NCBI RefSeq assembly: GCF_017591435.1
Contig: NW_025541371.1
Span: 44,948 to 108,947, forward strand
Length of the DNA stretch: 64,000 nt
DNA from: Portunus trituberculatus
Lineage: Eukaryota > Arthropoda > Malacostraca > Decapoda > Portunidae
Direction of reading: 5' to 3'
Position 1 is the first letter of the stretch; each line of letters starts with the position of its first letter. Below are positions 9,923 through 21,917 of the stretch, piece after piece. Made by a program: the position numbers and the translations under genes. The notes below the pieces were generated by a model, which worked only from the letters and a program-made list of their open reading frames with translations, was not told the DNA's origin and did not search any database.

Positions 9923-10541
9923 GTGTGTGTATTTACCTAATTGTATTTACCTAATTGTAACATACGGAAAAGAGCTATGCTCGTGTTGTCCCGTCTCCAT
10001 ATCTATTAATGTCCAGCTTTTCTTAAAATCATGAATATTCCTTGCGTTGACCACTTCCACGTCTAAACTATTCCATGCTTCCACCCTTCTATGAGGAAGC
10101 TATATTTTTCACATCTCTCCTATAAGTGGCCATTTTAGTTTTTCCCATGCCCTCTCGACATTCTTCCATTCCACATACACAGATCTTCCCTATCCATTTT
10201 TCCATGCCAATCATCACTCTGTATATTGCTATCAGGTCTCCCCTTTCTCTTCTGTTTTCCAGGGTTGGAAGTTGCATTCTTTTCAGTCTGTCTTCATAAG
10301 TCAAATCTCTTAAGTCAGGCACCATTTTCGTTGCAGCCCTCTGTACTTTCTCTAGTTTCCTTATGTGTTTCTTTAAGTTCGGAGCCCACTGTATTGTTGC
10401 ATATTCAAGCCTCGGTCTTATCATTGCAGTAATTATTTTCTTCATCATTTCTTCATCTAAATATCTGACGCCACTCTTATGTTCCTCAATAAGTTCAATA
10501 CTTCTCCAATTATTTTGTTTATATGTCTCTCTGGCGATAGG

Positions 10542-11591
10542 TCATTGGTAATTGTCACCCCAAGGTCTTTTCTTCATGACTGGTTTTATGTCTTCATTTC
10601 CTATCTTGTACATACTCCTGATTCTTCTTTCACTCTTGCCAAACTCTATTTTCTTGCATTTTGTCGTGTTGAACTCCATTTGCCATGTACAGCTCCATTT
10701 CCATATTCTGTCCAAGTCTTCCTGGAGTAGTTCGCAATCTTTGTCACATCTCACTTTTCTTAACAATTTTGCATCGTCTGCAAATAGGCTCACATAACTG
10801 GACACCCCATCCACCATGTCATTTATGTAGACTGCGAACATTACTGGTGCCAACACTGATCCCTGTGGAACTCCACTCTCCACCAATCCCCATTCTGATG
10901 GTCTGTCCTTAATTATTGTTCTCATTTCTCTTCCTACCAAAAGTCTTCCATCCATTTTAGTAAACTGCCATGCACTCCTCCTACCATTTCAAGTTTCCAG
11001 ATCAGTCTCTGGTGTGGTACCTTATCAAAGGCCTTTTTTAAATCCAGATATATTCCATCAGCCCAACCATCTCTTTCCTGTATTACATCTATCACCCTCG
11101 AATAGTAACATATCAGGTTTGTCGTGCATGAACGCCCTTTTCTAAAACCAAATTGACACTCACAAAGTATGTCATTTTCTCCAAGAAGTCTGTCCATCTA
11201 TTCTTCACCACCCTCTCACACATCTTAGCTACCACACTTGTAAGTGACACTGGTCTATAGTTCAATGGGTCTCTCTTGTTACCTGATTTATAGATTGGGA
11301 CAATGTTAGCTCTTTTCCAGTCTTGGGGCACTACACCTTCCCTTAATGAGGCATCAATTACTTCACAAACTTTTTCTGCCAATTGCTCCTGCATTCTCTT
11401 AAAATCCATCCTGATACCCCATCAGGTCCCACAGCTTTTCTCACTTCTAAACTCCCCATCATGTTCTTGATCTCCTCCACAGTTACTTGAAACTCCTTCA
11501 TAATCCCTTTCTGTTCCATTACCAGTGGTTTGTCAAAAGCAGTCTCCTTTGTGAATACCTTCCGAAAGCATCCATTCATAGCCTCTGCCAT
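10542..11591 (-). pseudogene. C1 reverse transcriptase, frameshifted
   Basis: The RT copies LINE RNA into DNA at the nicked target. In three overlapping frames the protein shows FGFRKGRSCTTNLICYYS, then YLDLKKAFDKVPH (motif A), SGVPQGSVLAPVMF (motif B) and LFADDAKLLRKV (motif C with the Asp pair). Frame breaks near 11405, 10948 and 10570 are all single-base losses in short homopolymers, and the same three breaks occur in copy C2. The catalytic residues themselves are intact. Confidence 0.85.
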
Positions 11592-11937
11592 TTCCTGGGA
11601 TCTTCACTGCATACTCCATTTACTTCTAAACTTTCAATACTTTCTCTATTTTTGATGTTGTTGTTCACATGTCTGTAAAAAGCCTTGGTTGGTCTTTACA
11701 TTTATCAATTATATCCTTTTCTTGTTTCTTTCTTTCTTCTCTTCTAATCAACACATATTCATTTCTTGCTCTTTTGTAACTTTCCACTGCTTAATCCGTC
11801 TTTTCCTTCTCCACCTCTTCCATGCATCCTCTTTTCTTGTTCTAGCCTTTTCACATCTATCGTTAAACCAGTCCTGCTTTCCAACTTCTCTATGTTGTCT
11901 TATTGGTACAAATTTTTCTCACCTTCTTTGTATATTT

Positions 11938-12474
11938 TTATAAATTCCTTCCACTTTTCATTTGCTCCTTAGCACTCTTGAATTTCATCCAATTTGTCTC
12001 TTGAAAGAATTTCTTTAGGTTTCCAAAATCTGTCTTGGCATAATTCCATCTTCCCACTTTATATTCTTCATTTCTTCTAGATTTCTCTTCGTCTATCACC
12101 TTGAACTCCAAAACTGCATGATCACTCTTTGCTAAAGGGCACTCCACCCTCATCTCCTCAATGACCATTGGCTCTGTACTAAAGACCAAGTCCAGTCTTG
12201 ACGATGCTCCCTCTCCTCCAAACCTAGTATCTTCTTTGACCCACTGAGTTAACACATTTTCCATTGCCAGTGTCAATAGTGTATTTCCCCATGTTGTCTC
12301 TGATCCTTCCATTGACCAGTCCTCCCAACACACCTCTTTACAATTAAAATCTCCCATCATTATAGTTCGTTCACAGCCACCCAACATTTCTTCCAGACAT
12401 GTTCCTGTATCACTTATCATTTCTTCATATTCCTGTACTGACCATGCATTTGTCTTAGGTGGTACGTACACCAC
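11938..12474 (-). pseudogene. C1 APE-type endonuclease domain
   Basis: This endonuclease would nick the target to prime reverse transcription. It shows VPPKTNAWS, MMGDFNCKEVCWEDW (catalytic Asp/Asn), SSRLDLVFSTEP and LAKSDHAVLEF (catalytic Asp-His) in the correct order over about 150 residues. The N-terminal part, MYSNINGV then LTETKLREG, is encoded further right (about 12.6-12.8 kb) in another frame. All recognisable active-site residues are present despite the frameshifts. Confidence 0.85.
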
Positions 12475-12850
12475 TATGTAGTGCCTCTTTTTCCTTCATT
12501 AGTTTCTGCTCTGATCTTTAGCACTTCTGCCTTTCCCATACCTTCTTTCACTTGATCCACCTTTATATCTTTTTTAACCAGCAACATCACTCCTCCTCCC
12601 ATCTTACCTACTCTATTTCTTTTCCAAACATTATATTTCCTTCTCCAACCATCATCAGGTCTTCTCCCTCTCTCAGTTTTGTTTCAGTAAGACCCACAAT
12701 ATCTGGGTTCTTGTCCCTCAAGTAATCGTTGAGTTCTAAAATCCCGATATCACTCCATTTATGTTGGAATACATTACATTTCGCTCATATGTAAGTTTCT
12801 TTAGTCCTTTCTTGCTGTACTTTTCTGGGTTATGAACCACTTCCTCAGTC

Positions 12851-13728
12851 TCATATCCAAGATTCTCCAGAAAAACTCTTTCTTCTCCTCTTCTGTCCTC
12901 TCTTCATTTTTTTCAAAGCCTCCTTTCTCAACTCATTTAACATTTCTCTTTCCTTTTCACCGAGATCTCTTCTCAACCAAATCTTCCTTGTTGTTTCCTG
13001 CTGGGCTAGCCTCCATGACTTCTCCACCAATTCATCTACATCCTTTTGTGACTTAAGTTTGATTCTTATTGGCCTCATACCTTCTCTTGTGAACTTTCCA
13101 ATTCTATGGAAGTCCTCTATTTCTTGTACTAGGTCTTTTCCTCCTCCTGCACCACATTAATGATATTATTTATCACCTTTTTATGTTTTCTCTCTCTCCA
13201 TTTTACTCGGTGTCTTATCCTCCTCCACACCAAATATCACCACACATCTCTTTTTGTCTACAGTTTCCCTCACCAATGTCTCATTTGACTTAATAACCTT
13301 CACCACTTTCTCAGCTATCTTCTCTTCTATGATCTGTTGATCTATAATTTCAACAAGGCCCAAAGTTTTCTCCCCTGACTCTTTGATTTCCTTTTCCAGA
13401 CTTGCAACTTTGTAATTTACCTCCTTTCTTTCCACTTCCTGACTTTTTCCATTCAGCCTGCTTCTCCATCACTTTTCCTAGAGATTCTCCACATTTTCGC
13501 AATTCACTTTAATTAGCTTAACTTCCTCTTTCAGTGCTGCATTTTCCTTCTTCATATCGGCACAGTCTCTCTTTACATTGTCATAACTCGTTTCCAGGCC
13601 CTCATACTTTTCAAACAGTTTTCAATTTTACCTTCTAACTCCAGAATTTTCTTCACATAAGCGCTCTTCTCCATTATTCCTTGAAACCCTGTGAAGTCTG
13701 ATTCATCTTTCGAGTTCACGGCCGCCAT
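12851..13728 (-). pseudogene. C1 ORF1, coiled-coil RNA-binding protein, frameshifted
   Basis: The start is ATG at 13728 in a good context (GGCC follows), giving MAAVNSKDESDFTGFQG and then heptad-rich Glu/Lys sequence typical of a coiled coil. Near 13.2 kb comes KKRCVVIFGVEEDKTP, an RRM-like first strand. The last part shows RPIRIKLKSQKDVDELVEKS, then IWLRRDLGEKERE. This is the same layout as ORF1 of families A and B. At least two frameshifts separate the pieces. ORF1 proteins of this kind coat LINE RNA as trimers; that role is inferred from the family. Confidence 0.75.
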
Positions 13729-13948
13729 GTTGCGCAGATGTAAACAAACCAGCTGATGGCTCAAACGCAGGCTACAGTTTATATTTACCTTCACTGGACA
13801 TTATTTTGCTAATCAACAGTTAACATGACTATATGGAGACGGGACAAACATTACCAGCTCCTTTCCCACCTTGGTTACTCTTAGGTAACTGTAGAATTAT
13901 AGATGATTGCTCTGGAGCTCAGCGACCACCTCCGCCATCGACGATGTC

Positions 13949-13950
<2 letters not shown>

Positions 13951-14013
<63 letters not shown>
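13951..14013. repeat. (GT)n tract joining C1 and B1
   Basis: 63 bases of GT directly between the 5' end of C1 and the 3' end of B1 (both minus strand). On the LINE sense strand it is (CA)n. Confidence 0.97.
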
Positions 14014-14016
<3 letters not shown>

Positions 14017-14377
14017 TTACCTAGTTGTAGTTTTACAGGGCCTGGGCTTTATGCTCGTGTGGCCATATGTACACTTATCCAATCTTACTTTAAAAGTATA
14101 CACACTCGTTGCAGACACTACTTCTTCATTTAAACTGTTCCACGTCTCAATACATCTTTTGGAAACTATATTTTTAACATCTCTCAGACATCTTCCTTTC
14201 TCAGCTTTTTACTATGCGATCTTGTGCTTCAGATGTCATATTCTTCTCTCAGGATCAGTTTCTCATTATCCACTTGGTCCATTCTGTTGATCAATTTATA
14301 AACTTGTATCAGGTCTCCTCTCTCTCTTCTTTGTTCCAGGGTTGGTAGATCCATAGCCTTTAGTCTCTCCTCATATG

Positions 14378-15668
14378 TCATCCCCCTTCAAATTCTGGAA
14401 CCATTCTTGTAGCCATTTTTTGTAGTCTCTCCAATTTCCTTATGTGTTTCTTTTTATGAGGGGTCCACACTACTCCTGCATATTCCAATCTGGGTCTTAT
14501 TATAGTACTTATCAATTTCTTCATCATTTCTTTGTCCATGTAGTGAAATGCTACTCCAATATTCCTTAGCAAATTATATGTTTCTCTAAAAATTCTATCA
14601 ATATGGCTTACTGGTTGATTGTTTTCTTCCATCGTCACTCCTAAGTCCTTATTTACTTTCTCCAGTTCTACTCCATCTCCCATCTTATAGATTCCCACAG
14701 GTTGTCTTTCACTCTTTCCCATTTCCATGACATGGCTTTTGTTCACATTGAATTCCATTTCCACTTCTTACTCCATTCCCAGATCTTATTTAGGTCTTCT
14801 TGCAGTATTTCACAATCCTCCTTTTGCTTTATAACTCTGCACAGTTTCGTATCATCTGCAAACAGATTTATGTAGCTGTTCACTCCTTCTGGCATGTCGT
14901 TAATATAAATGAGGAAAAGTATTGGTGCCAATACTGACCCTGTGGCACTCCGCTTTCTACTGCTCTCCACTTGGACTTCATATCTTTAACTACCGTCCTT
15001 ATTTCTCTCCCCCTCAAATAATTTTCTATCCATCTCAATGTGCTTCCTTTTAAGCCACCCTTCTCCTCTAACTTCCATAGTAATCTTGCATGTGGCACTT
15101 TGTCAAACGCCTTTTTAAATCCAAATAAATACAGTCAACCCATCCTCTCTCTCTTGTACTCTATCAACTATTCTAGAATAGAAACTCAATAAATTAGTTA
15201 CACAAGACCGTCTTTTCTAAAACCAAATTGGCTATTTGATATTAATTTGTTGTCTTCAAGGAACTCGATCCATTGTTTCTTTATTATTCTTTCACACATC
15301 TTGCATATTACACTAGTTAGTGATACCGGTCTGTAATTTAAAGGTTCTTCCTTCCTTCCACTCTTATATATGGGAACCACCTCAGCTCTTTTCCATTCTA
15401 CTGGCACTGTTCCATTTTCTATTGAGCATTTTATGATGTTGTATATAGGACTTGCTAGTTCTTCCCTACATTCTTTCAGTATTCTGCCTGAGACTTCATC
15501 TGGTCCCATTGCCTTCTCTTCATCCAGTTCCTTCATTAACTCTTTTATTTCAAGCTTGGTTACTTTAATCTCTTTCATATAGATTGTCTCTCTATTACCC
15601 TGTGGCCTCTCAAATTTGGATTCCTTAGTAAAGACCTCCTGGAATTTATTATTTAATAGTTCTGCCAT
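14378..15668 (-). pseudogene. B1 reverse transcriptase and C-terminal region
   Basis: Successive frames give NYRPVSLTSVICKMCERII, SQFGFRK, SGVPQG (frame breaks here), INLFADDTKLCRV (motif C), then IRPRLEYAGVVWTPH, KKKHIRKLERLQKMATRMV, the typical RT thumb and tail of CR1/L2-group LINEs. Breaks occur at about 15200, 15095, 14970 and 14750. A missing C in the motif-B region (GACCCTGTGG instead of GACCCCTGTGG) is one of them. Confidence 0.85.
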
Positions 15669-15747
15669 ACTTTTGGGTCTTCCACCATCCGTTCTCTCCT
15701 TTTAACCTTTCTATTGTTTCTTTTGCCTAATTTTTCCATTTATGAAT

Positions 15748-16620
15748 CTAGAACAATTTTGGTTGCTCCTTACATTTTTCGACAATGTCTTTTTCGAAGT
15801 TCTTTTCCTCTTCCTTCCTCACTTTAACATATTCATTTCTCGCTACTTTGAAGTTTTCCTTATTTGCTGGATTTCTATTTCTCCTCCACCTTTCCCATGC
15901 TCCATCTCTTTTCTCCTTTGCCCTAGCACACCTTGCATTAAACCAATCTTTCTTTCCTTTTTCTTTAGGGCTATATTTCGGGACATATTCCCTGACTCCT
16001 GTTTTGTATATTTCCAAAAATAAGTTATATTTGTCTTGCATTGTCTCTGAGTTTTCCATCTCCTCCAAGTCAATGTTTTTAAAATAGTTCTTGAGATTCT
16101 CAATATCAGCCTTTCTGTAATTTAATCGGTCTCCTTTGTATGAATCGTCTCTATCTTCCTTTCCCTCTTCTATATCTATTTCTAATATTGCATGGTCACT
16201 CCTTCCCAATGGGCACTTATATCTTATATCATCATTCATTTGTATTCCCCTTGTAAAAACTAGGTCCAATCTTGCCGGCTCGTCGTTTCCTCTGAATCTT
16301 GTGCATTCCTTTACTCTCTGGTCCATCATATTGTCTATCATTAGGTTCAAGAATCTTTCTCCCCAGGCTTCTTCCCCTATACCACTTTCATAATATTCCC
16401 AGTCCACTTCTTTACAGTTGAAATCTCCTACTAATATCACTTTTCTCCTTTCTTTAACGATTCTCGTTAGACTCCTTATTGTGTCATCTATCATGTCTTT
16501 ATATTCTTGATTGGTCCATGAATTTGTTTTGGTGGCACATATGTTACAATGATTGTTAACTCTTTTTATTAATATGCATCTTAATATACAATACTTCTGC
16601 TTTTCCTTCCCACATTCCAT
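15748..16620 (-). pseudogene. B1 endonuclease and linker, long open segment
   Basis: About 290 codons. VILVGDFNCKEVDWEYYE, ARLDLVFTRGIQ and PLGRSDHAILEID are the endonuclease core motifs with the catalytic Asn and Asp-His retained. Then comes the linker (WFNARCARAKEKRDGAWERW and YVKVRKEEEKNFEKD) that leads to the RT domain. The first part of the domain (YTNIDG, ETKLN) is in another frame upstream. It would still look catalytically competent if the frame breaks were absent. Confidence 0.85.
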
Positions 16621-17678
16621 TTGGTTTTCACTATCTCCTTCCTTAACATTATCATGACTCCTCCTCCTCCTTTACCCACTCTGTCTCTTCTCCATACATT
16701 ATACCTATTATCCAAGTCTATTTTGATTGCCTTATTTAGTTTTGTTTCAGCCAGGCATACAATATCTGGATTTTCTTTCCTTATGTAATCTCTTAATTCT
16801 AATTTACTTGATAAAACCCATCTATGTTCGTATACATCATTTTTAGTCTTTTGCCTTTATCATTTTAGTTAAACTTGTTCCACTTTTTCTCTTCCTTCTC
16901 GTTTATATACCATTTCCTTATCCTGTCTCCTAGAATTCTCCAAAAAAATGCCTTCTTCTCCTCTTCTGACCTTTCATTATTCTTTTCCCTTACTGCTGCT
17001 GCCAGTTCATTGTATCTCTTCCTTTCTTCCTCATTTCTATTTTTCTTTATATAGATATCCTTGCAGCCTTCTGTTTCTCTAAGTTTTGTTGTTCTATATA
17101 ATATTTCTTCTGTTGCTGCTTGTGATTTTAGTAGTATTTTAATTGGTCTCGTTTTTCCTTATTGATATGGTCCCATTCTGTTTATTTCTTCTACTTCCTC
17201 TTCCAAGTTCTGCCTATCTTTGTCGTTTAGATTCTTCAGTAGGTCTTTGAATGATTTCATTTCTTCTTTTTCTCTTTTTGGTCTATGTTTTATATTTTTT
17301 TTCTTTTATTCCAAATACTACTGCACTCTTCTTTTATTCTGCAATTTCTCTAACTAAATTTTCTTTTGTCTTGAGGACTCCTATCATTTTGCTTGTCATA
17401 TTTTCTTCTTTTTCTTTAAGATGTTCTTGAATCACCTCCTGAAAATCAGCCTTATCTTTCTTATCTTGGACTCTCCATGCTTGTACTTCTTTTTTAATCA
17501 CGTTCTGTACTCTTTCCTCTTCCTTCTTTACTAGATCTTTCAGCTTCTCTCTTTCTTTCTCGGGTTTACCGAGTCCTTCTTCCATCTGCTTTTGGTAGTT
17601 AGCTACTTCCTTTTTAGTTCTTCGTTTTCCGCTCTTAGCCTAGCTTCATTTTCTTCCACTTTTTTATCCTTTCTCTCA

Positions 17679-17700
17679 GTGTGTGTGTGTGTGTGTGTGT
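17679..17700. repeat. (GT)n tract at B1 5' end
   Basis: Short GT tract directly between the truncated 5' end of B1 and the 3' tail of a minus-strand SINE. Confidence 0.9.
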
Positions 17701-17957
17701 TTGTTTGTTTGATCTGCTGCAGTCTCTCGAGACAGCCAGGCGTTACCCTACGAACGAGCTCAGAGCTCATTATTTCCGATCTTCGGATAGGCCTGAGACC
17801 AGGCACACACACACCGGGACAACAAGGTCACAACTCCTCATTTACATCCTCCTACTCACTGCTAGGTGAACACTACTACGTGAGAGACACCAAATATCTC
17901 CACCCGCCGCCGGTGAACCCGGTCCTCTGGCTTTGAAGCCAGCGCTCTAACCACTGA
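17701..17957 (-). mobile_element. tRNA-derived SINE, family 2, set inside (CA)n
   Basis: On the minus strand it begins CTCAGTGGTTAGAGCGCTGG, a tRNA A box that has lost its first bases. Then come an anticodon-stem-like part and a B box (CGGGTTCACC). A body of about 180 bases ends GAGACTGCAGCAGATCAAAC followed by AAAC units and (CA)n. Both ends touch CA tracts of the same strand sense, as the LINE copies do. It shares no sequence with the LINE 3' tail. The tRNA part has no matching acceptor stem and is not a working tRNA. Confidence 0.75.
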
Positions 17958-17970
17958 GTGTGTGTGTGTG

Positions 17971-20821
17971 TATTTACCTAATTGTATTTACCTAATTGTA
18001 ACATACGGAAAGGAGCTATGCTCGTACTGTCCCATCTCCATACCTACTAATGTCCAGCTTTTCTTAAAATCATGAATATTCCTTGCGTTGACCACTTCCA
18101 CGTCTAAACTATTCCATGCTTCCACCCTTCTATGAGGGAAGCTATATTTTTCACATCTCTCCTATAAGTGGCCATTTTAGTTTTTCCCATGCCCTCTCGA
18201 CACTCTTTCATTCCACATACACAGATCTTCCCTATCCATTTTTCCATGCCAATCATCACTCTGTATATTGCTATCAGGTCTCCCCTTTCTCTTCTGTTTT
18301 CCAGGGTCGGAAGTTGCATTCTGTTCAGTCTGTCTTCATAAGTCAAATCTCTTAAGTCAGGCACCATTTTGTTGCAGCCCTCTGTACTTTCTCTAGTTTC
18401 CTTATGTGTTTCTTTAAGTTCGGAGCCCACTGTATTGTTGCATATTCAAGCCTTGGTCTTATCATTGCAGTAATTATTTTCTTCATCATTTCTTCATCTA
18501 AATATCTGAACGCCACTCTTATGTTCCTCAATAAGTTCAATACTTCTCCAATTATTTTGTTTATATGTCTCTCTGGCGATAGGTCATTGGTAATTGTCAC
18601 CCCAAGGTCTTTTCTTCATGACTGGTTTTATGTCTTCATTTCCTATCTTGTACATACTCCTGATTCTTCTTTCACTCTTGCCAAACTCTAATTTCTTGCA
18701 TTTTGTCGTGTTGAACTCCATTTGCCATGTACAGCTCCATTTCCATATTCTGTCCAAGTCTTCCTGGAGTAGTTCGCAATCTTTGTCACATCTCACTTTT
18801 CTTAACAATTTTGCATCGTCTGCAAATAGGCTCACATAACTGGACACCCCATCCACCATGTCATTTATGTAGACCAAACATTACTGGTGCCAACACTGAT
18901 CCCTGTGGAACTCCACTCTCCACCAAGCCCCATTCTGATGGTCTGTCCTTAATTATTGTTCTCATTTCTCTTCCTACCAAAAGTCTTCCATCCATTTTAG
19001 TAAACTGCCATGCACTCCTCCTACCATTTCAAGTTTCCAGATCAGTCTCCGTGTGGTACCTTATCAAAGGCCTTTTTAAATCCAGATATATTCCATCAGC
19101 CCAACCATCTCTTTCCTGTATTACATCTATCACCCTCGAATAGTAACATATCAGGTTTGTCGTGCATGAACGCCCTTTTCTAAAACCAAATTGACACTCA
19201 CAAAGTATGTCATTTTTCTCCAAGAAGTCTGTCCATCTATTCTTCACCACCCTCTCACACATCTTAGCTACCACACTTGTAAGTGACACTGGTCTATAGT
19301 TCAATGGGTCTCTCTTGTTACCTGATTTATAAATTGGGACAATGTTAGCTCTTTTCCAGTCTTGGGGCACTACACCTTCCCTTAATGAGGCATCAATTAC
19401 TTCACAAACTTTTTCTGCCAGTTGCTCCTGCATTCTCTTAAAATCCATCCTGATACCCCATCAGGTCCCACAGCTTTTCTCACTTCTAAACTCCCCATCA
19501 TATTCTTGATCTCCTCCACAGTTACTTGAAACTCCTTCATAATCCCTTTCTGTTCCATTACCAGTGGTTTGTCAAAAGCAGTCTCCTTTGTGAATACCTT
19601 CCGAAAGCATCCATTCATAGCCTCTGCCATTTCCTGGGATCCTCACTGCATACTCCATTTACTTCTAAACTTTCAATACTTTCTCTATTTTTGATGTTGT
19701 TGTTCACATGTCTGTAAAAAGCCTTGGTTGGTCTTTACATTTATCAATTATATCCTTTTCTTGTTTCTTTCTTTCTTCTCTTCTAATCAACACATATTCA
19801 TTTCTTGCTCTTTTGTAACTTTCCCACTGCTTAATCCGTCTTTTCCTTCTCCACCTCTTCCATGCATCCTCTTTTCTTGTTCTAGCCTTTTCACATCTAT
19901 CGTTAAACCAGTCCTGCTTTCCAACTTCTCTATGTTGTCTTATTGGTACAAATTTTTCTCACCTTCTTTGTATATTTTATAAATTCCTTCCACTTTTCAT
20001 TTGCTCCTTAGCACTCTTGAATTTCATCAATTTGTCTCTTGAAAGAATTTCTTTAGGTTTCCAAAATCTGTCTTGGCATAATTCCATCTTCCCACTTTAT
20101 ATTCTTCATTTCTTCTAGATTTCTCTTCATCTATCACCTTGAACTCCAAAACTGCATGATCACTCTTTGCTAAAGGGCACTCCACCCTCATCTCCTCAAT
20201 GACCATTGGCTCTGTACTAAAGACCAAGTCCAGTCTTGACGATGCTCCCTCTCCTCCAAACCTAGTATCTTCTTTGACCCACTGAGTTAACACATTTTCC
20301 ATTGCCAGTGTCAATAGTGTATTTCCCCATGTTGTCTCTGATCCTTCCATTGACCAGTCCTCCCAACACACCTCTTTACAATTAAAATCTCCCATCATTA
20401 TAGTTCGTTCACAGCCACCCAACATTTCTTCCAGACATGTTCCTGTATCTCTTATCATTTCTTCATATTCCTGTACTGACCATGCATTTGTCTTAGGTGG
20501 TACGTAGTGCCTCTTTTTTCCTTCATTAGTTTCTGCTCTGATCTTTAGCACTTCTGCCTTTCCCATACCTTCTTTCACTTGATCCACCTTTATATCTTTT
20601 TTAACCAGCAACATCACTCCTCCTCCCATCTTACCTACTCTATTTCTTTTCCAAACATTATATTTCCTTCTCCAACCATCATCAGGTCTTCTCCCTCTCT
20701 CAGTTTTGTTTCAGTAAGACCCACAATATCTGGGTTCTTATCCCTCAAGTAATCGTTGAGTTCTAAAATCCCCGATATCACTCCATTTATGTTGGAATAC
20801 ATTACATTCCGCTCATACGTA

Positions 20822-20825
<4 letters not shown>
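17971..20825 (-). mobile_element. LINE family C, copy C2 (5'-truncated)
   Basis: It is almost identical to C1 over its whole length, from the double CAATTAGGTAAATA tail to a truncation in the first codons of ORF2 (AACTTACGTATGAGCGG). Endonuclease motifs are at 20.6-20.0 kb (MMGDFNCKEVCWEDW, SDHAVLEF) and reverse transcriptase at 19.6-18.6 kb. The same three RT frameshifts as in C1 are present, plus a private deletion at about 18875 and others. ORF1 is missing. Both ends abut GT tracts. Confidence 0.87.

Positions 20826-20879
<54 letters not shown>
20826..20879. repeat. (GT)n tract at C2 5' end
   Basis: About 53 bases of GT ending in TA, into which a Tigger element has inserted. Confidence 0.95.
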
Positions 20880-20880
<1 letters not shown>

Positions 20881-21917
20881 AGGCAACCTTTAAGGTTCAC
20901 TCGAAATTTCTTCTCAAGGTTTCTTATTCTACCATTTGCTCTTTCAACACCAAACTCGCTTTAACAAAGTTTTATCCAGGTAGTTTTTTCCAAATTTGAA
21001 AACCCCACCGTATCATGTAAGCTGACAGGCTTTCGAATACACCAAGAGCTGCTGTTACTAAGGCCTGCCTCAGGAGAAATCCTGAGACACCTGTAGAATA
21101 AAGATCAAGATCAAGCCTCTCGTGGACAACATAGGCGCTGCCGATACAAAGGCCTGACTCAGAAGAAATTCTGTGTCACCTGTAGCATCAAGATCAAGAT
21201 CAAGATCAAGAGCACGCACACCACTCACTCCCCAGTCAAAACATAACAGCATCACCAGCAGGTCATCTTCCCTAGTTCAACTTACCACCAAAATGCCCTG
21301 CAATGTGACTTAACGTTCCTAAGAAGACCAGGAAGTGTCTTACTCTCGAAGTGAAGCTGGGTATTATTCACAGACAAGAGAGAGGCCAGAAAACTAATAA
21401 CATTGCTTGCCACTATCTTGACTCCATCTACTGTCTACTATTTTCAAGTCAGCAGACTGTATTAAGAAGGCTGGTGAGACCGCATCTTTCTTGAAAGCTA
21501 AAAGAACCACCTGAACTCGTGACTCTACAATGGATAAAATGGAAAGCCTTGTGGAAATGTGGTACATAAGTTTTGTATGCGGTACTATGATGCGCACTTT
21601 GTTTACATTCCACAGGTTGCCGGTTAATGTATTTCCCGTTTCACTCTCCCTTCCTTCATAAAGTTAAGATCATCAACATTATAAAGTTATGTACATACAT
21701 ACATTAGTGTACATTATAATGACTTAAATTAAACTACCTAAATGTTTAACTTCATAATTTTTACTTTCATTAAACCTTTTATTGTACTATGATGCACTCT
21801 CGCTTTGCTTACTCTCAATGGAAGTTCAAATCAGGGGTTAAACTTGTTATAATCGGTTCTTCAAATTTCGCAAGGTTTTTTAGGAACGTAACCCCTTCGT
21901 TAAGCAGGGGTTGCCTG
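20880..21917. mobile_element. Tigger/pogo-like transposon copy T1, non-autonomous
   Basis: It starts CAGGCAACC at 20880 and ends GGGGTTGCCTG at 21917, inverted termini shared with the other Tigger copies. TA lies on each side (20878-20879 and 21918-21919). Inside is a decayed N-terminal transposase region equivalent to that in T3, in several frames, then about 300 bases of AT-rich sequence ending with the GGAACGTAACCCCTTCGTTAAG inner terminus. It also contains two copies of a GATCAA-tailed module. No DDE catalytic domain is present. Confidence 0.8.
21046..21212 (+). repeat. Two tandem copies of a (GATCAA)n-tailed module inside T1
   Basis: Each unit reads AAGGCCTGCCTCAGGAG... CACCTGTAGAATAAAGATCAAGATCAAG with differences (21046-21115 and 21132-21210). 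One unit is present in T2 (32226-32302) and none in T3, where flanking Tigger sequence is continuous. It behaves like a short SINE or SINE 3' end. Confidence 0.7.

Larger units (their letters stand above)
9930..13950 (-). mobile_element. LINE family C, copy C1 (near full length)
   Basis: It reads leftward on the minus strand: a 5' UTR from about 13950, ORF1 from an ATG at 13728 (MAAVNSKDESDF), ORF2 endonuclease near 12.8-11.9 kb, reverse transcriptase near 11.6-10.5 kb, and a C-terminal region to about 10.1 kb. The 3' tail ends in two copies of CAATTAGGTAAATA. Both ends meet GT tracts. ORF2 is broken by several one-base indels. Because it contains a 5' UTR, it is one of the most complete copies here. 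The clade is CR1/L2/Rex1-like by the YLDLKKAFDKVPH, SGVPQGSVLAP and FADDAK motifs. Confidence 0.85.
14014..17678 (-). mobile_element. LINE family B, copy B1 (5'-truncated in ORF1)
   Basis: It reads leftward: ORF1 coiled coil from the truncation at 17678, the RRM-like part near 17.2-16.9 kb, an ATG for ORF2 in the ATGGTATATAAACG context near 16.9 kb, endonuclease (16.6-15.75 kb), reverse transcriptase (15.67-14.74 kb), C-terminus (14.76-14.38 kb), and a 3' UTR with one clear CAACTAGGTAAATA. The 5' truncation point passes directly into (GT)n, as does the 3' end. ORF2 has several frameshifts. Confidence 0.87.

Noticed and set aside
9741..13056. Many plus-strand frames rich in Leu, Phe, Ser over the LINE chains
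   Set aside because: They are antisense shadows of the minus-strand LINE ORFs and repeat in each copy with the same pattern.
17701..17957. A functional tRNA at the family 2 SINE
   Set aside because: The A box is truncated by CA repeat and no acceptor stem can be formed.
17971..20825. Simple segmental duplication of the C1 region giving C2
   Set aside because: The similarity ends exactly at the LINE 3' tail and at the CA tracts, and flanking elements differ, so separate insertions explain it better.
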